A stretch of 64,000 nucleotides of DNA, taken from assembly GCF_003031405.1 (NCBI RefSeq), contig NZ_CP020469.1:3410001-3474000 (forward strand), written 5' to 3'. The position numbers and the translations under genes are program-made. This document shows, one piece after another, positions 9,850-18,497 of the stretch. The notes under the pieces were generated by a model. The model worked only from the letters and a program-made list of their open reading frames with translations. It searched no databases and was not told where the DNA came from. Every line of letters begins with the position of its first letter. Within the stretch, counting starts at the first letter, position 1. The DNA is from Halomonas sp. 'Soap Lake #6'. GTDB taxonomy: Bacteria; Pseudomonadota; Gammaproteobacteria; Pseudomonadales; Halomonadaceae.

Positions 9850-10527
9850 ATGACTGACTTTCAAAGTGACCCGCCTGAAAAAAAACGCAGCGCAGGCCGT
9901 CCTAAAGATATGACGAAGCACAACGCGATGCTGGACGCGGCGACGTGCTTGTTTTTTCGCAATGGCCTGGAAGGAGTCACCATGGAAGCCGTGGCTCGCG
10001 AGGCAAACGTTTCCAAAGTCACGGTGTATGGCCACTTTGCGACCAAAGAGGCGCTATTTGGTAGCGTGATCCGTCGTGAGACCAACACTATTCGTCGTGG
10101 GTTAGACAAATTGCCCGATACCCACGAGGCCGTTCGTCAATCACTGATTGAGGTCGGTACTAGCCTAGTACACTTTTTATTAGAGCCCCATGTGCTAGCG
10201 GTTGAGCGCGTGATGAATGCACAAGGCAAACAGTACCCAGAGCTACTACAGGCTTTTTTCGAGGCAGGCCCCTGGGCCACTAAGCAGTGGCTGAAGGAGA
10301 AACTGGAAGGGCTAGCCCATGCAGGGCATTTAACGCTCGACGTTCACACCCTGGCTGCCGAGCAGTTATGCAGCATGTGGCAAGGCATGCTGGTCACAGA
10401 AGTACGCATGGGGGTGCGCCAGCCCCCTAGTGATAAAGAACTTCACCGCCAGATCAGTAGCGCCGTGGATGTGTTTTTGGCGGCATATGGAAGAACAACG
10501 TTAGCGTCGCTCCAACACACCAATTAG
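9850..10527 (+). CDS. TetR/AcrR-family transcriptional regulator
   Basis: A 225-aa regulator with an N-terminal TetR helix-turn-helix: residues about 23-70 include AATCLFFRNGLEGVTMEAVAREANVSKVTVYGHF in pieces recognisable as helices 1-4. This is followed by an all-helical ligand domain with the TetR_C-type pattern seen in regulators of drug efflux. A basic N-terminal arm (KKRSAGRPKD) is typical of the AcrR group. It is divergent from the RND adaptor gene and is the natural repressor of that operon. Its 3' end overlaps the convergent dehydrogenase gene by 27 bp. The inducing ligand is unknown. Confidence 0.9.
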   Translation: MTDFQSDPPEKKRSAGRPKDMTKHNAMLDAATCLFFRNGLEGVTMEAVAREANVSKVTVYGHFATKEALFGSVIRRETNTIRRGLDKLPDTHEAVRQSLIEVGTSLVHFLLEPHVLAVERVMNAQGKQYPELLQAFFEAGPWATKQWLKEKLEGLAHAGHLTLDVHTLAAEQLCSMWQGMLVTEVRMGVRQPPSDKELHRQISSAVDVFLAAYGRTTLASLQHTN

Positions 10528-11373
10528 CTCTGGAATCGACAGGCTTTGATCCTCAACTGAGTGGTAAAGGTTACGAACCGCTTCTGCAATACCGCCTTCC
10601 ACGGCAAGTTGATTGGTCATTGTGTGATAGTAACCCAGGTCTTTACTGGCATTGGCAACGCTAAACTTAAAGCCCGAAGGGTCGTTGTCAGCGATATAGG
10701 GGCGCAGCCGCTCAAGCACAACGCCACCACCACCGCCAGCACTAAGCACTTCTAACAACGCAGTGTCGCTGATGCCTGCTTTGCGAGAGGCCGCCGTGGC
10801 TTCGGCCAATACTGCCGAAAAACCTAAAGAGACGAAGTTATGCAGCAACTTAAGGGTATGCCCCGCCCCTACATCGCCCGCATGGGCAATATTTTCAGCA
10901 AAGCCCTGTAGTAGCGGCAGTGTTTCTTCAAACAGCTCTTGTGGGGCGCCAACAATCAAGTTGAGCCGCCCTTCCGCCGCTTCTTTGGGCGTGCGTGTCA
11001 TCGCCGCATCCATAAAGCGTCCGCCAGCGTCAGTCACTTTGGCAGCGACTTTTGCTGTTGAACTAGGCAAAGCGGTGGAGCAATCCACTACAACACAACC
11101 GGGCTTTAATCCTTCCAACACACCGTTGGGCTCAAACAGCACCGCTTCTACCTGGGGCGAGCCAGTGACGCACAGAATCACCACTTCATTCTTCCGCGCC
11201 ACTTCTCGGCCTGAACTCAGTGCGGTGGCACCAGCGGCCAACAGGTCTTCCACTGGCTGATTACCCGGGTGCTCAAGAAAACTGACCTGATGGCCTGCCC
11301 GTAACAAGCTGCTGGCAATACCATGACCCATTAAACCCACACCGACGATGCCGACCTGGCGAGATGTTGTCAT
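10501..11373 (-). CDS. NAD-binding beta-hydroxyacid dehydrogenase (HIBADH family)
   Basis: A 290-aa member of the 3-hydroxyisobutyrate/6-phosphogluconate-like dehydrogenase family. The Rossmann motif GVGLMGHG is at residues 11-18 and the catalytic lysine is expected at Lys175 (GAGHTLKLLHNF). The substrate-binding stretch that normally reads DAPVSGG reads DAAMTRTPKEA here. That marks a distinct subgroup whose acid substrate may differ from classical HIBADH, tartronate semialdehyde reductase or LtnD. It is the last gene of the tetronate operon, 29 bp after the aldehyde dehydrogenase. It could reduce or oxidise a side-product of that pathway, or act on another sugar acid imported by the same TRAP system. 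Its 3' end overlaps tetR on the other strand by 27 bp. Confidence 0.85.
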   Translation of the reverse strand: MTTSRQVGIVGVGLMGHGIASSLLRAGHQVSFLEHPGNQPVEDLLAAGATALSSGREVARKNEVVILCVTGSPQVEAVLFEPNGVLEGLKPGCVVVDCSTALPSSTAKVAAKVTDAGGRFMDAAMTRTPKEAAEGRLNLIVGAPQELFEETLPLLQGFAENIAHAGDVGAGHTLKLLHNFVSLGFSAVLAEATAASRKAGISDTALLEVLSAGGGGGVVLERLRPYIADNDPSGFKFSVANASKDLGYYHTMTNQLAVEGGIAEAVRNLYHSVEDQSLSIPELIGVLERR

Positions 11374-11402
11374 TGTTATCTCCTTTAAGAGTGAAGCGTT
11401 CG

Positions 11403-12860
11403 TTAATGTTTAATCGCGATGGTTTTAATCCGTGTGTAGCTACGCAGGCCTTCAAAGCCTTTCTCGCGACCATGGCCGGAGCGGCCAACGCCACCAAAAG
11501 GTAGTTCAACGCCACCGGCGGCGCCGTAGTTGTTGATAAATACCTGGCCACTACGAATGCCTTTGGCCAAGCGAAGCTGGCGACCACCATCTCGTGTCCA
11601 AATACCCGCACACAGGCCAAAATCGGTGGCATTGGCCAGTGCCAGCGCTTGCGCCTCATCTTCAAACACCTGCACCACCAGCACGGGGCCAAACAGCTCC
11701 TCTCGAAGCACTTCATGCCCCGCAGGGATATCAGTCAGTAGTTGAGGGAGTACGAAATGACCGCCAGCCGATGCGCTCGACGCTAACTGGCCTTTTGCCG
11801 CGATACGAATACCGTCGGCTTCGGCCGCCGCCAAGCGTGCTTCCAGCTTGGCTTTTTGGCGTGCATTGATCAGCGGCCCGCAGTCAGCATCGGCTTCGCC
11901 TGCATCACAGCGCAAGGCAGCAAAGCGCTCACAAAGATTCGCCACCACATTAGCGGCGATGTCACGCTGCACCAGCAGGCGGCTGCCTGCCGAACAGGTC
12001 TGACCCGCGTTTTGAATAATGCCGCGTACTACCGCTGGGAGCGCCGCGTCAAGATCCGCATCGGCAAACACTAGCTGCGGCGATTTACCGCCTAACTCCA
12101 AGGTGACGGGCACATGGTGCTGTGCTGCTGCTTGGGCAACCTGGGTGCCGGTCTCCGGCGAGCCGGTAAACGAGAGATGATCAATCTGGGGATGGCCAGC
12201 GAGGGCCGCACCCGCCTCATAACCCAGCCCAGGTACCACGTTTAGCGCACCGTGAGGAAGGCCATGACTAACTGCTAGCTCCGCCAAGCGTAGTACGCTT
12301 AAACAGGCATCTTCGGCGGGCTTGAGAACAATGGTATTGCCTGCGGCTAATGCCGCCGCCACACAGCGCCCAAAAATCTGCGATGGATAGTTCCAGGGAA
12401 TAATTTGCGCACACACCCCGTAAGGTTCGCGCAGTGTCATTACGGCAAAATCATTTTCAAAAGGGATGGTTTCACCGTGCAGCTTGTCCGCCGCACCGCC
12501 GTAAAAGCGGAAGTAGCGTGCGCAAGCGGAGATATCGCCCTTGGCTTGGGTCATCGGCTTACCGGTGTCGGCACACTCAAGCTGAGCCAACTGCTCGTGG
12601 TGCGCCTCAATTACATCGGCAAAACGCAGCAGCCATTCGCTACGCTGCCGGGCAGACCAACTGGCCCACTCGCCCGACTGACCGGCAAATGCTTGCCGTG
12701 CTGCCTGTACCGCTGCATCTACCTCTTCTGCTTGGCAGCGGGCAATACGCGCCAGCGGCTCGCCGGTGGCGGGTGCTTCGATCTGTATCGTCGCTGCCGT
12801 GTTTACCCACTGCCCACCTATCAGCGCCTGCTGTGGCGGCAGGGTCATCGCATGTGACAT
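11403..12860 (-). CDS. Aldehyde dehydrogenase, betaine-aldehyde-dehydrogenase-like
   Basis: A 485-aa aldehyde dehydrogenase with Asn157 (IPWNYP), Glu255 (LELGGKSP) and nucleophile Cys289 (GQTCSAGSR), and the C-terminal EELFGPVL and PFGGVGRSGHGRE blocks. The overall pattern is that of the BADH/ALDH8-9 group, which oxidise amino or hydroxy aldehydes with NAD. It lies between the HIBADH-type gene and the TRAP permease in the tetronate operon. The known L-threonate/D-erythronate route to DHAP does not need an aldehyde dehydrogenase. It may therefore extend the substrate range, for example by oxidising a sugar aldehyde to the aldonic acid. This role is inference only. Confidence 0.9.
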   Translation of the reverse strand: MSHAMTLPPQQALIGGQWVNTAATIQIEAPATGEPLARIARCQAEEVDAAVQAARQAFAGQSGEWASWSARQRSEWLLRFADVIEAHHEQLAQLECADTGKPMTQAKGDISACARYFRFYGGAADKLHGETIPFENDFAVMTLREPYGVCAQIIPWNYPSQIFGRCVAAALAAGNTIVLKPAEDACLSVLRLAELAVSHGLPHGALNVVPGLGYEAGAALAGHPQIDHLSFTGSPETGTQVAQAAAQHHVPVTLELGGKSPQLVFADADLDAALPAVVRGIIQNAGQTCSAGSRLLVQRDIAANVVANLCERFAALRCDAGEADADCGPLINARQKAKLEARLAAAEADGIRIAAKGQLASSASAGGHFVLPQLLTDIPAGHEVLREELFGPVLVVQVFEDEAQALALANATDFGLCAGIWTRDGGRQLRLAKGIRSGQVFINNYGAAGGVELPFGGVGRSGHGREKGFEGLRSYTRIKTIAIKH

Positions 12861-12933
12861 CTAATACTCCTTTTATTGTGCTTGTTTTATGACTGTTTTA
12901 TTCGCCAAACACCTTTCTTCAAACGCTGCCTGC

Positions 12934-14211
12934 CTAACCGTAGAAGATGTTCACCAAGCCCATCGAGATCCATGGCATATAGGTAATGGCCATCAAGCAT
13001 GCCAGCACCACCAGTACAAAGCGCACCAGCCAGGGCAGCATTTGATCGATCGATATTTTAGCCACCGCACAGGCGGCAAATAGATTCACGCCCAGCGGCG
13101 GCGTAATCATGCCCAGCGCCAGGTTCACCACCATCACCAATCCAAAATGGACGGGGTGAATACCAAACTGAATGGCAATGGGTGTCAGGATAGGCGCCAG
13201 CACCAGGATGGCGGCAGAGGTTTCAATAAACATGCCGACGATCAACAGCAGCGCATTCACGACCAGCAGGAACATGATGGGGTCATCAATGGTGTTGGTG
13301 ACCAGGGTGGCGATTTGCGCGGGTAATCCTGTCCGGCTGAGCAGAAAGCTAAAGAGCGATGCCGCAGCAATAATGAGCATGACCGCCGCTGTGGAAATCA
13401 CGCTTTGGCGCAGAATAGGCCACATGTCCGCCATTTTTAGCTCGCGGTAGTAGAAACCACCGACGATGAGCGCAAAAAACACCGCAACGGCGGACGCTTC
13501 TGTGGGTGTAAAAACACCGCCGTAGATGCCGCCAATCACTACCACTGGCATCAACATGGCAACCCAGGCGCGTTTGACTGAGATCATGAAACCGGTGCTG
13601 TCCTTGTAGTCGTCTTTACCGTAGCCACGCAGCTTGCAAAAAATATAGAGAAAGACGATCAGCGCCGAGCCAATCAACACGCCAGGCCCGATGCCAGCCA
13701 TGAAGAGCTGGCCAATAGAGGTGTCGGTACTCACCCCATACAAAATCAGTGGAATAGAGGGTGGAATCAGCACGCCAAGCTCAGCTGAAGATGCCTGAAT
13801 AGAGGCCGCCAACGGCTTGGGGTAGCCATGCTTGACCATCGCCGGAATCAAGATGGCACCGATGGCAAAGGTGGTCGCCACACTGGATCCTGAGACGGCC
13901 GCAAACATCATGCAGGTGAGTACACAGGACATCGCCAAGCCACCCTGCACTCGCCCAACGATGGATTTGGCCAAGTCGACCAGCCGCTGAGATATACCGC
14001 CTGCGGCCATGAGGTTACCGGCAAGAATAAAAAATGGGATGGCCATCAGCGGGAACTTATCGATACCGATAAACATCTGCTGGGGCACTAACAGCAGTGG
14101 CAGGCGAGTAAAGAACTCAATGCCAATAATCGATGCCAAGATGATAGAAATGGCAATCGGTACACCGAAGGTAAACAGAATAATCAGCGACAGGCCAATC
14201 ACCATGTTCAT
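12934..14211 (-). CDS. dctM: TRAP transporter large permease (DctM family)
   Basis: A 425-aa, strongly hydrophobic protein with about 12 membrane segments. It has the DctM hallmarks: PLMAIPFFILAGNLMAAGG, SGSSVATTFAIG, IPPSIPLILYG and a C-terminal NLALGMITPPLGVNLF. It is the sodium-coupled transport subunit of a tripartite ATP-independent periplasmic system. It overlaps the upstream small permease by 4 bp (ATGA), so the two are translationally coupled. Position inside the tetronate operon suggests uptake of L-threonate, D-erythronate or a related C4 sugar acid. Confidence 0.93.
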   Translation of the reverse strand: MNMVIGLSLIILFTFGVPIAISIILASIIGIEFFTRLPLLLVPQQMFIGIDKFPLMAIPFFILAGNLMAAGGISQRLVDLAKSIVGRVQGGLAMSCVLTCMMFAAVSGSSVATTFAIGAILIPAMVKHGYPKPLAASIQASSAELGVLIPPSIPLILYGVSTDTSIGQLFMAGIGPGVLIGSALIVFLYIFCKLRGYGKDDYKDSTGFMISVKRAWVAMLMPVVVIGGIYGGVFTPTEASAVAVFFALIVGGFYYRELKMADMWPILRQSVISTAAVMLIIAAASLFSFLLSRTGLPAQIATLVTNTIDDPIMFLLVVNALLLIVGMFIETSAAILVLAPILTPIAIQFGIHPVHFGLVMVVNLALGMITPPLGVNLFAACAVAKISIDQMLPWLVRFVLVVLACLMAITYMPWISMGLVNIFYG

Positions 14212-14816
14212 GGCTGAGACCTCCTTTTTGTTAGGTGGTCTTCTTCAGGATGCTCTGTGTTTAAGGGCTTGGTGTTTAAGAGCTCAGTGTTTAAGAGCTC
14301 TGCCTCAGGAGTAATCTCGCTATTTTCTGGGCCCACCTTCTCCCGCCCACTCAGCTGGGCCAATAACCGCGCAACGACAGCGACGATGGCAAAACTGGCC
14401 CCCGTAGGGATCGCCGCATACGCCCATGACATTGAGATATTCATGCCCGACATGGTTTGATTGCTCACCCGCATGGTCATTTGGATGCCGTAATGGATCA
14501 GCACCCCCAATACCAGCAGGCAGCACATCACAATCGCTATTTCTAATAGCCGCAAAAAGCGCTGGGGCACGATTTTATACACGACTTCCACCGCCATCAT
14601 GTAACCACCCCGAAAGGTAGCGGCAGCGGCCATAAACACACACCAGATCATTGCCGCGCGAGAGGCGACTTCTGTCCAGGTGGAAGGTGCATTAAAGACG
14701 AACCGGGTAAGCACCTGATAAAAACTGAGCGTCACCGATATCACCAGCATCACCACAGCAATCAGCATCGCAAGCCGGGTTAACTGATGCTCCACACGAA
14801 GAAATACCGCTAGCAT
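14208..14816 (-). CDS. dctQ: TRAP transporter small permease (DctQ family)
   Basis: A 202-aa membrane protein with four hydrophobic segments (about residues 15-35, 50-70, 90-110 and 130-150), the DctQ pattern. The TM2 region has the usual WTEVASRAAMIWCVFMAAA. It partners DctM and the periplasmic receptor. It is longer than most DctQ proteins because of a hydrophilic C-terminal tail containing the tandem unit LLNTE/PLNTE three times, encoded by a 15-bp repeat. The stop overlaps the dctM start. Confidence 0.9.
   Translation of the reverse strand: MLAVFLRVEHQLTRLAMLIAVVMLVISVTLSFYQVLTRFVFNAPSTWTEVASRAAMIWCVFMAAAATFRGGYMMAVEVVYKIVPQRFLRLLEIAIVMCCLLVLGVLIHYGIQMTMRVSNQTMSGMNISMSWAYAAIPTGASFAIVAVVARLLAQLSGREKVGPENSEITPEAELLNTELLNTKPLNTEHPEEDHLTKRRSQP
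14257..14301. repeat. Three tandem 15-bp repeats inside the DctQ tail
   Basis: Three in-phase copies of gtgtttaagRgctYN (starts at 14257, 14272, 14287). In the minus-strand protein they give a 5-residue unit (LLNTE, LLNTK, PLNTE). Being a multiple of three, copy-number change would alter tail length without breaking the frame. Confidence 0.85.
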
Positions 14817-14837
14817 AAGAAGTCACCGTGCCAAAGC

Positions 14838-14860
14838 GGCCTCCGGCACTACCGGAGGCC
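14838..14860 (-). promoter_or_regulatory. Intercistronic stem-loop between dctP and dctQ
   Basis: A perfect 9-bp GC-rich stem (14838-14846 with 14852-14860) and 5-base loop lie just after the dctP stop. Hairpins here commonly protect the receptor mRNA and attenuate read-through, making the binding protein more abundant than the permeases. No T-tract follows on the minus strand. Confidence 0.6.
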
Positions 14861-14877
14861 TAAGGTGTGAGAAGCGT

Positions 14878-15876
14878 TCAGCAACCGCTGGCTTTTTCCT
14901 GAATGCGATCCAGCATTTCAGTGCCATACTGCGAGGTAAATATCTCGTAGGCTGGCTCCACTGCTGCCTGGAAGGGGGCAATATCGATATCGGTTTTTAC
15001 TGTCATGCCGTTCTCTTCCAGTAGTGCGACCCCTTCGCGTTCCAAACGTGACACCTCTTCACGGGTGGCTTCTGCTGACGCTGCCGCAGCCTGCATAAAC
15101 CAATCACGCTCCTCTTCGCTTAACCCATCCAACAGAATGGGCGAGCCGAGCACAATGGCCGGTGAGTAGACGTGACCAGTAAGTGAAAGGTAGTCCTGCA
15201 CTTCCCAGAAATTAGTGGCCACAATCACGGTAATAGGGTTTTCCTGGCCATCCACGGTGCCCTGCTGAAGTGCAGTGAATAGTTCAGGGAAGGCCATCGG
15301 TGTTGGCCGTGCACCCATTTGGCGGAACGCCTCCTGATGCACAGCGTTTTCCATGGTACGTACACGTAGCCCCTCAGCATCTGCAGGCGTGGCAATTTCA
15401 CGGCGGCTATTGGTCAAGTGGCGAAAACCGTTTTCGGTCCATGCCAAACCAACCAAGTCGTGATCGCTCATTTTTTCCAACAGCTCATCACCCAGCTCGC
15501 TGTCCAGCACACAGCGGGCCTGGTCGTAGTTCTCAAACAGGAACGGCAGGTCGAGCACATAGGTTTCAGGCACGAAGTTACCCAGCGGGCCCGTCGAGGT
15601 AATCACCACATCCACAGTGCCAATCTGTAGGCCTTCGATCATCTCCCGCTCGCCGCCCAGCGACCCCGAGGTATGCTCGGTGACCGTAAATTCACCGCCC
15701 GATAGGCGCTCTAGCGTCTCCTTAAAGGCGTCAGCGCCTACCGAGTAGTGGGATGTGGAAGAGAGCGTGTGACCTAGGCTAACTTCTGTTGCGGCGTGCG
15801 CCTGAACTGCAAAGCCTGCTGTCGCAATAGCGCTAATGGCGGTTACCAGTGCTTGGCGAGTAAAGGATTTGTTCAT
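14878..15876 (-). CDS. dctP: TRAP periplasmic substrate-binding protein (DctP family)
   Basis: A 332-aa secreted solute receptor. It has a Sec signal peptide (basic MNKSFTR, hydrophobic stretch, cleavage after AVQAHA at about residue 28). The DctP fold markers follow: GGEREMIEGLQIG, the LRVRTMEN segment whose arginine normally salt-bridges the substrate carboxylate, and the PMAFPELFTALQQGTVDGQENP signature (seen as consecutive pieces). It delivers a carboxylate to DctQM. It heads the transport part of the tetronate operon and lies 105 bp after denD. The conserved arginine fits a sugar-acid substrate. Confidence 0.93.
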   Translation of the reverse strand: MNKSFTRQALVTAISAIATAGFAVQAHAATEVSLGHTLSSTSHYSVGADAFKETLERLSGGEFTVTEHTSGSLGGEREMIEGLQIGTVDVVITSTGPLGNFVPETYVLDLPFLFENYDQARCVLDSELGDELLEKMSDHDLVGLAWTENGFRHLTNSRREIATPADAEGLRVRTMENAVHQEAFRQMGARPTPMAFPELFTALQQGTVDGQENPITVIVATNFWEVQDYLSLTGHVYSPAIVLGSPILLDGLSEEERDWFMQAAAASAEATREEVSRLEREGVALLEENGMTVKTDIDIAPFQAAVEPAYEIFTSQYGTEMLDRIQEKASGC

Positions 15877-15981
15877 AGTAAAGCCCTCTTTATATTGTTG
15901 TGAGGGTGGATATTGGAGCGATTTACCCTTCGACGGGTTTCGCCCAGGCAGTTACCTGCCGCGAATGGCAGGCCGGGGAAC

Positions 15982-16944
15982 TCACTGTTGTTCAGTAACG
16001 AAGGCATCAATAATCTGCTTAAAGCTGTCATCGCCTACAAACCCCAGTTGCTTGGCTTTTGAGGTTTCAAAGCGCGCAGGCCAGCCAGCCACAATGGCTT
16101 CGATACGCGAATCAGGCTCATGGCGCACCAGTGACAGCGCCTTCTCACCTGCCGTTTCACGCAGCGCTTCGAGCATTTCAGCCACCGTGACGGTAATTCC
16201 CGGCAGCATAAAAGCTCTAAACGGTGCTAACGATTTGCTCGACACCTCTGCGCCGTGAATCAGCGCCTCTACCACTTTGCCCGGCGACATCACAAACATC
16301 GGCAGCTCGACAGGCACCGGGCAAATGGCCTCTTCACCGTTTAAGGGTTCACGCAGGATACTGGAGGCAAAGCTGGAGGCGGCGGCGTTGGGCCGACCAG
16401 GACGAATCACTATCGTCGGCAAGCGCAGTACCAGGCCATCGATAATCCCGCGGCGGCTGTAATCATTGATTAACAGCTCACACATGGCTTTTTGGGCGCC
16501 ATAGGAGTTTTGTGGATGCAGGGCCGTCATATCGTCCAGCACCTCTGGCAGCGCACCACCATAGGCGGCAACCGAGCTGGCCATAATCAAACGTGTTTGC
16601 GTTAACTCCTTCGCTCGGCAGCCTTCCAGCAGCGCCCGAGTGGCATCGAAATTAACCCGCATGCCAAGCTCCAAGTCGGCTTCTGCTGCTGAGCTCACCA
16701 CCGCTGCCAGGTGATAAATAACATCAGGACGTTGATCCAGCACGCTATCCAGTGCGCCTGGCGCGGTAATATCCAGGGCCAGCGATGATACAGAGACGCT
16801 TCCCGCCTCAGGTAACGGCGCCTCTACCTGGTCAAGCAACGTCAGTCGTGTAATCGGCTGCTGGCGAAGCTCGCCACGTGCGAGCAACTGTTGGACTAGC
16901 CGCTGACCGAGAAATCCAGCTGCACCGGTAATCGCTATATGCAT
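15982..16944 (-). CDS. denD: D-erythronate dehydrogenase (DenD-like)
   Basis: A 320-aa extended SDR with GAAGFLG at residues 7-13 and the catalytic YGAQK (Tyr148, Lys152). The family DenD oxidises D-erythronate at C2 with NAD to 2-oxo-tetronate, which OtnI then isomerises. I start at the ATG at 16944 (MHIAITG), with GGAG seven bases upstream. A TTG four codons earlier lies within that RBS. Context with otnI, otnC, otnK and ltnD makes this assignment much stronger than sequence alone, since other extended SDRs (sugar epimerases) share the fold. Confidence 0.87.
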   Translation of the reverse strand: MHIAITGAAGFLGQRLVQQLLARGELRQQPITRLTLLDQVEAPLPEAGSVSVSSLALDITAPGALDSVLDQRPDVIYHLAAVVSSAAEADLELGMRVNFDATRALLEGCRAKELTQTRLIMASSVAAYGGALPEVLDDMTALHPQNSYGAQKAMCELLINDYSRRGIIDGLVLRLPTIVIRPGRPNAAASSFASSILREPLNGEEAICPVPVELPMFVMSPGKVVEALIHGAEVSSKSLAPFRAFMLPGITVTVAEMLEALRETAGEKALSLVRHEPDSRIEAIVAGWPARFETSKAKQLGFVGDDSFKQIIDAFVTEQQ

Positions 16945-16990
16945 CTCTTGCTCCAATGACGTGTTGTTATTGTTTATTTCTTGAGGCCAA

Positions 16991-17788
16991 TCAGTGGGGA
17001 GCTAGTCCCCAGGTTGCGCCCCAGCCCAAGCCTGCGCGCGTTTCAGCCTTGGGCCGATACTCACAGCCGACCCAGCCGCGATAGCCCAATGCGCTTAGGC
17101 GTTCAAAAATAGCGGGGTAATGCACTTCACCTACATTGGGCTCATGACGCTCGGGCACGCCCGCCACTTGAATATGGCCAATGGCGCTAAACTGGCGCTC
17201 AAGATGACGAATTAAGTCTCCGTCCATAATTTGGCAGTGGTAGAGATCAAACTGTAGTTTTAGGTTTTCGGCTCCTACCTCTTCAATAACCGCCATGGCT
17301 TGCGCTTGGCGCGATAGGAAAAAACCGGGCATATCGCGGGTATTAATTGGTTCGATCAATATGTCGCGGCCAGCCTTTGCCGCCTCCCCCGTTGCAAAGC
17401 GCAGGTTGCGCACATAAGTCGCATGGTGGTCGGCCTGGGTAGCAGCGTCAGCGCCTTCGGGTAGCAAACCCGCCATGGCGTGCACCTGGGGGCAATTGAG
17501 TACTTCGGCATAACGCAGCGCTTCAATGACCGAGTCACGAAACTCTCCCTCGCGGCCAGGCAGACTTGCCAAGCCCCGCTCGCCTGCTTCCCAATCCCCC
17601 GGCGGCAGATTAAACAGCACCTGCTCCAACTGCGTCTCTTGCAAGGCATGCTTTATATCTTCAGCGTCAAACGCATAGGGAAACAGGTACTCAACGCCTT
17701 TAAAGCCTGCGCTCGCCGCGGCGGCAAAGCGGTCTAAAAAGGCGTACTCGTTAAATAGCATGCTGAGGTTGGCGGCTAATCGAATCAT
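16991..17788 (-). CDS. otnI: 2-oxo-tetronate isomerase (OtnI-like, hydroxypyruvate isomerase family)
   Basis: A 265-aa TIM-barrel protein of the Hyi/AP-endonuclease-2 family: N-terminal [25 protein letters not shown], and metal/acid residues in [12 protein letters not shown] and LQFDLYHCQ. OtnI converts 2-oxo-tetronates from LtnD or DenD to 3-oxo-tetronates. Hydroxypyruvate isomerases look nearly the same, so the call rests on the neighbouring otnC, otnK, denD and ltnD. It is 49 bp downstream of otnC. Confidence 0.87.
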   Translation of the reverse strand: MIRLAANLSMLFNEYAFLDRFAAAASAGFKGVEYLFPYAFDAEDIKHALQETQLEQVLFNLPPGDWEAGERGLASLPGREGEFRDSVIEALRYAEVLNCPQVHAMAGLLPEGADAATQADHHATYVRNLRFATGEAAKAGRDILIEPINTRDMPGFFLSRQAQAMAVIEEVGAENLKLQFDLYHCQIMDGDLIRHLERQFSAIGHIQVAGVPERHEPNVGEVHYPAIFERLSALGYRGWVGCEYRPKAETRAGLGWGATWGLAPH

Positions 17789-17837
17789 CGCGGTGCTCTT
17801 GTTATTGATGGCATGTTTATTGAGTGCACAAGCGTCG

Positions 17838-18497
17838 CTAGTCTCTCGGAAAGCGCGCTTCCAACTCAGCGGCCTGTTCCGGCGTTAACCCCCGTGGGTT
17901 CTCACCCCGCAGCAGCAGGTAGAGCTTGGCGGTCTCTTCCAGCTCTTCAGTGGCATACACCGCTGCTTCCAGGTTTTTCCCCGCCACCACCGGGCCGTGG
18001 TTGGCCAGCAGTACCGCGCTGTGTTTACCCGCTAAGCCACGTACTGCATCGCCCAGTTTGGGGTCGCCGGGAATGTGGTAGGGAATCAGCGGCAGCTTGC
18101 CCACCCGCATGACGTAGTAGGCGGTGAGCGGTGGAATACAGTCGCAGGGATCGACTTCCGGCAAGCACGATACTGCCACCGAGTGGGTAGAGTGGAGATG
18201 CACAATGGCGCCGGACTGCGGGCGCTCTGCGTACATCGCCATATGCAGAAACTGCTCTTTGGTGGGCGCATCGCCGCTGAGCAGTTGGCCTTGTGCATCC
18301 AGATGCGATATCCGTGCGGGGTCGAGCCGCCCCAAACAGGCGTTAGTGGGCGTCATCAGCCAGCCGCCATCGTCTAACCGCACACTGATATTGCCGCTGG
18401 AGCCCATGGTCAGGCCACGATCAAACAGCGATTTCCCCAGGGTGCTGATCTGCTCCCGCAGGCTTTTCTGATGATGGCGATGCAAATGTATACTCAT
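17838..18497 (-). CDS. otnC: 3-oxo-tetronate 4-phosphate decarboxylase (OtnC-like class II aldolase)
   Basis: A 219-aa class II aldolase/adducin-family enzyme. [13 protein letters not shown] near residue 30 is the phosphate-binding loop, [14 protein letters not shown] supplies the zinc histidines, and [10 protein letters not shown] a later metal contact. OtnC splits 3-oxo-tetronate 4-phosphate to dihydroxyacetone phosphate and CO2, feeding glycolysis. Its ATG overlaps the otnK stop by 4 bp, so the kinase and decarboxylase are coupled. L-ribulose/L-fuculose phosphate aldolases share the fold; context decides. Confidence 0.9.
   Translation of the reverse strand: MSIHLHRHHQKSLREQISTLGKSLFDRGLTMGSSGNISVRLDDGGWLMTPTNACLGRLDPARISHLDAQGQLLSGDAPTKEQFLHMAMYAERPQSGAIVHLHSTHSVAVSCLPEVDPCDCIPPLTAYYVMRVGKLPLIPYHIPGDPKLGDAVRGLAGKHSAVLLANHGPVVAGKNLEAAVYATEELEETAKLYLLLRGENPRGLTPEQAAELEARFPRD

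Noticed and set aside
10763..11260. 165-aa open frame on the plus strand opposite the HIBADH gene
   Set aside because: Complement of a well-supported dehydrogenase; low-complexity composition without motif.
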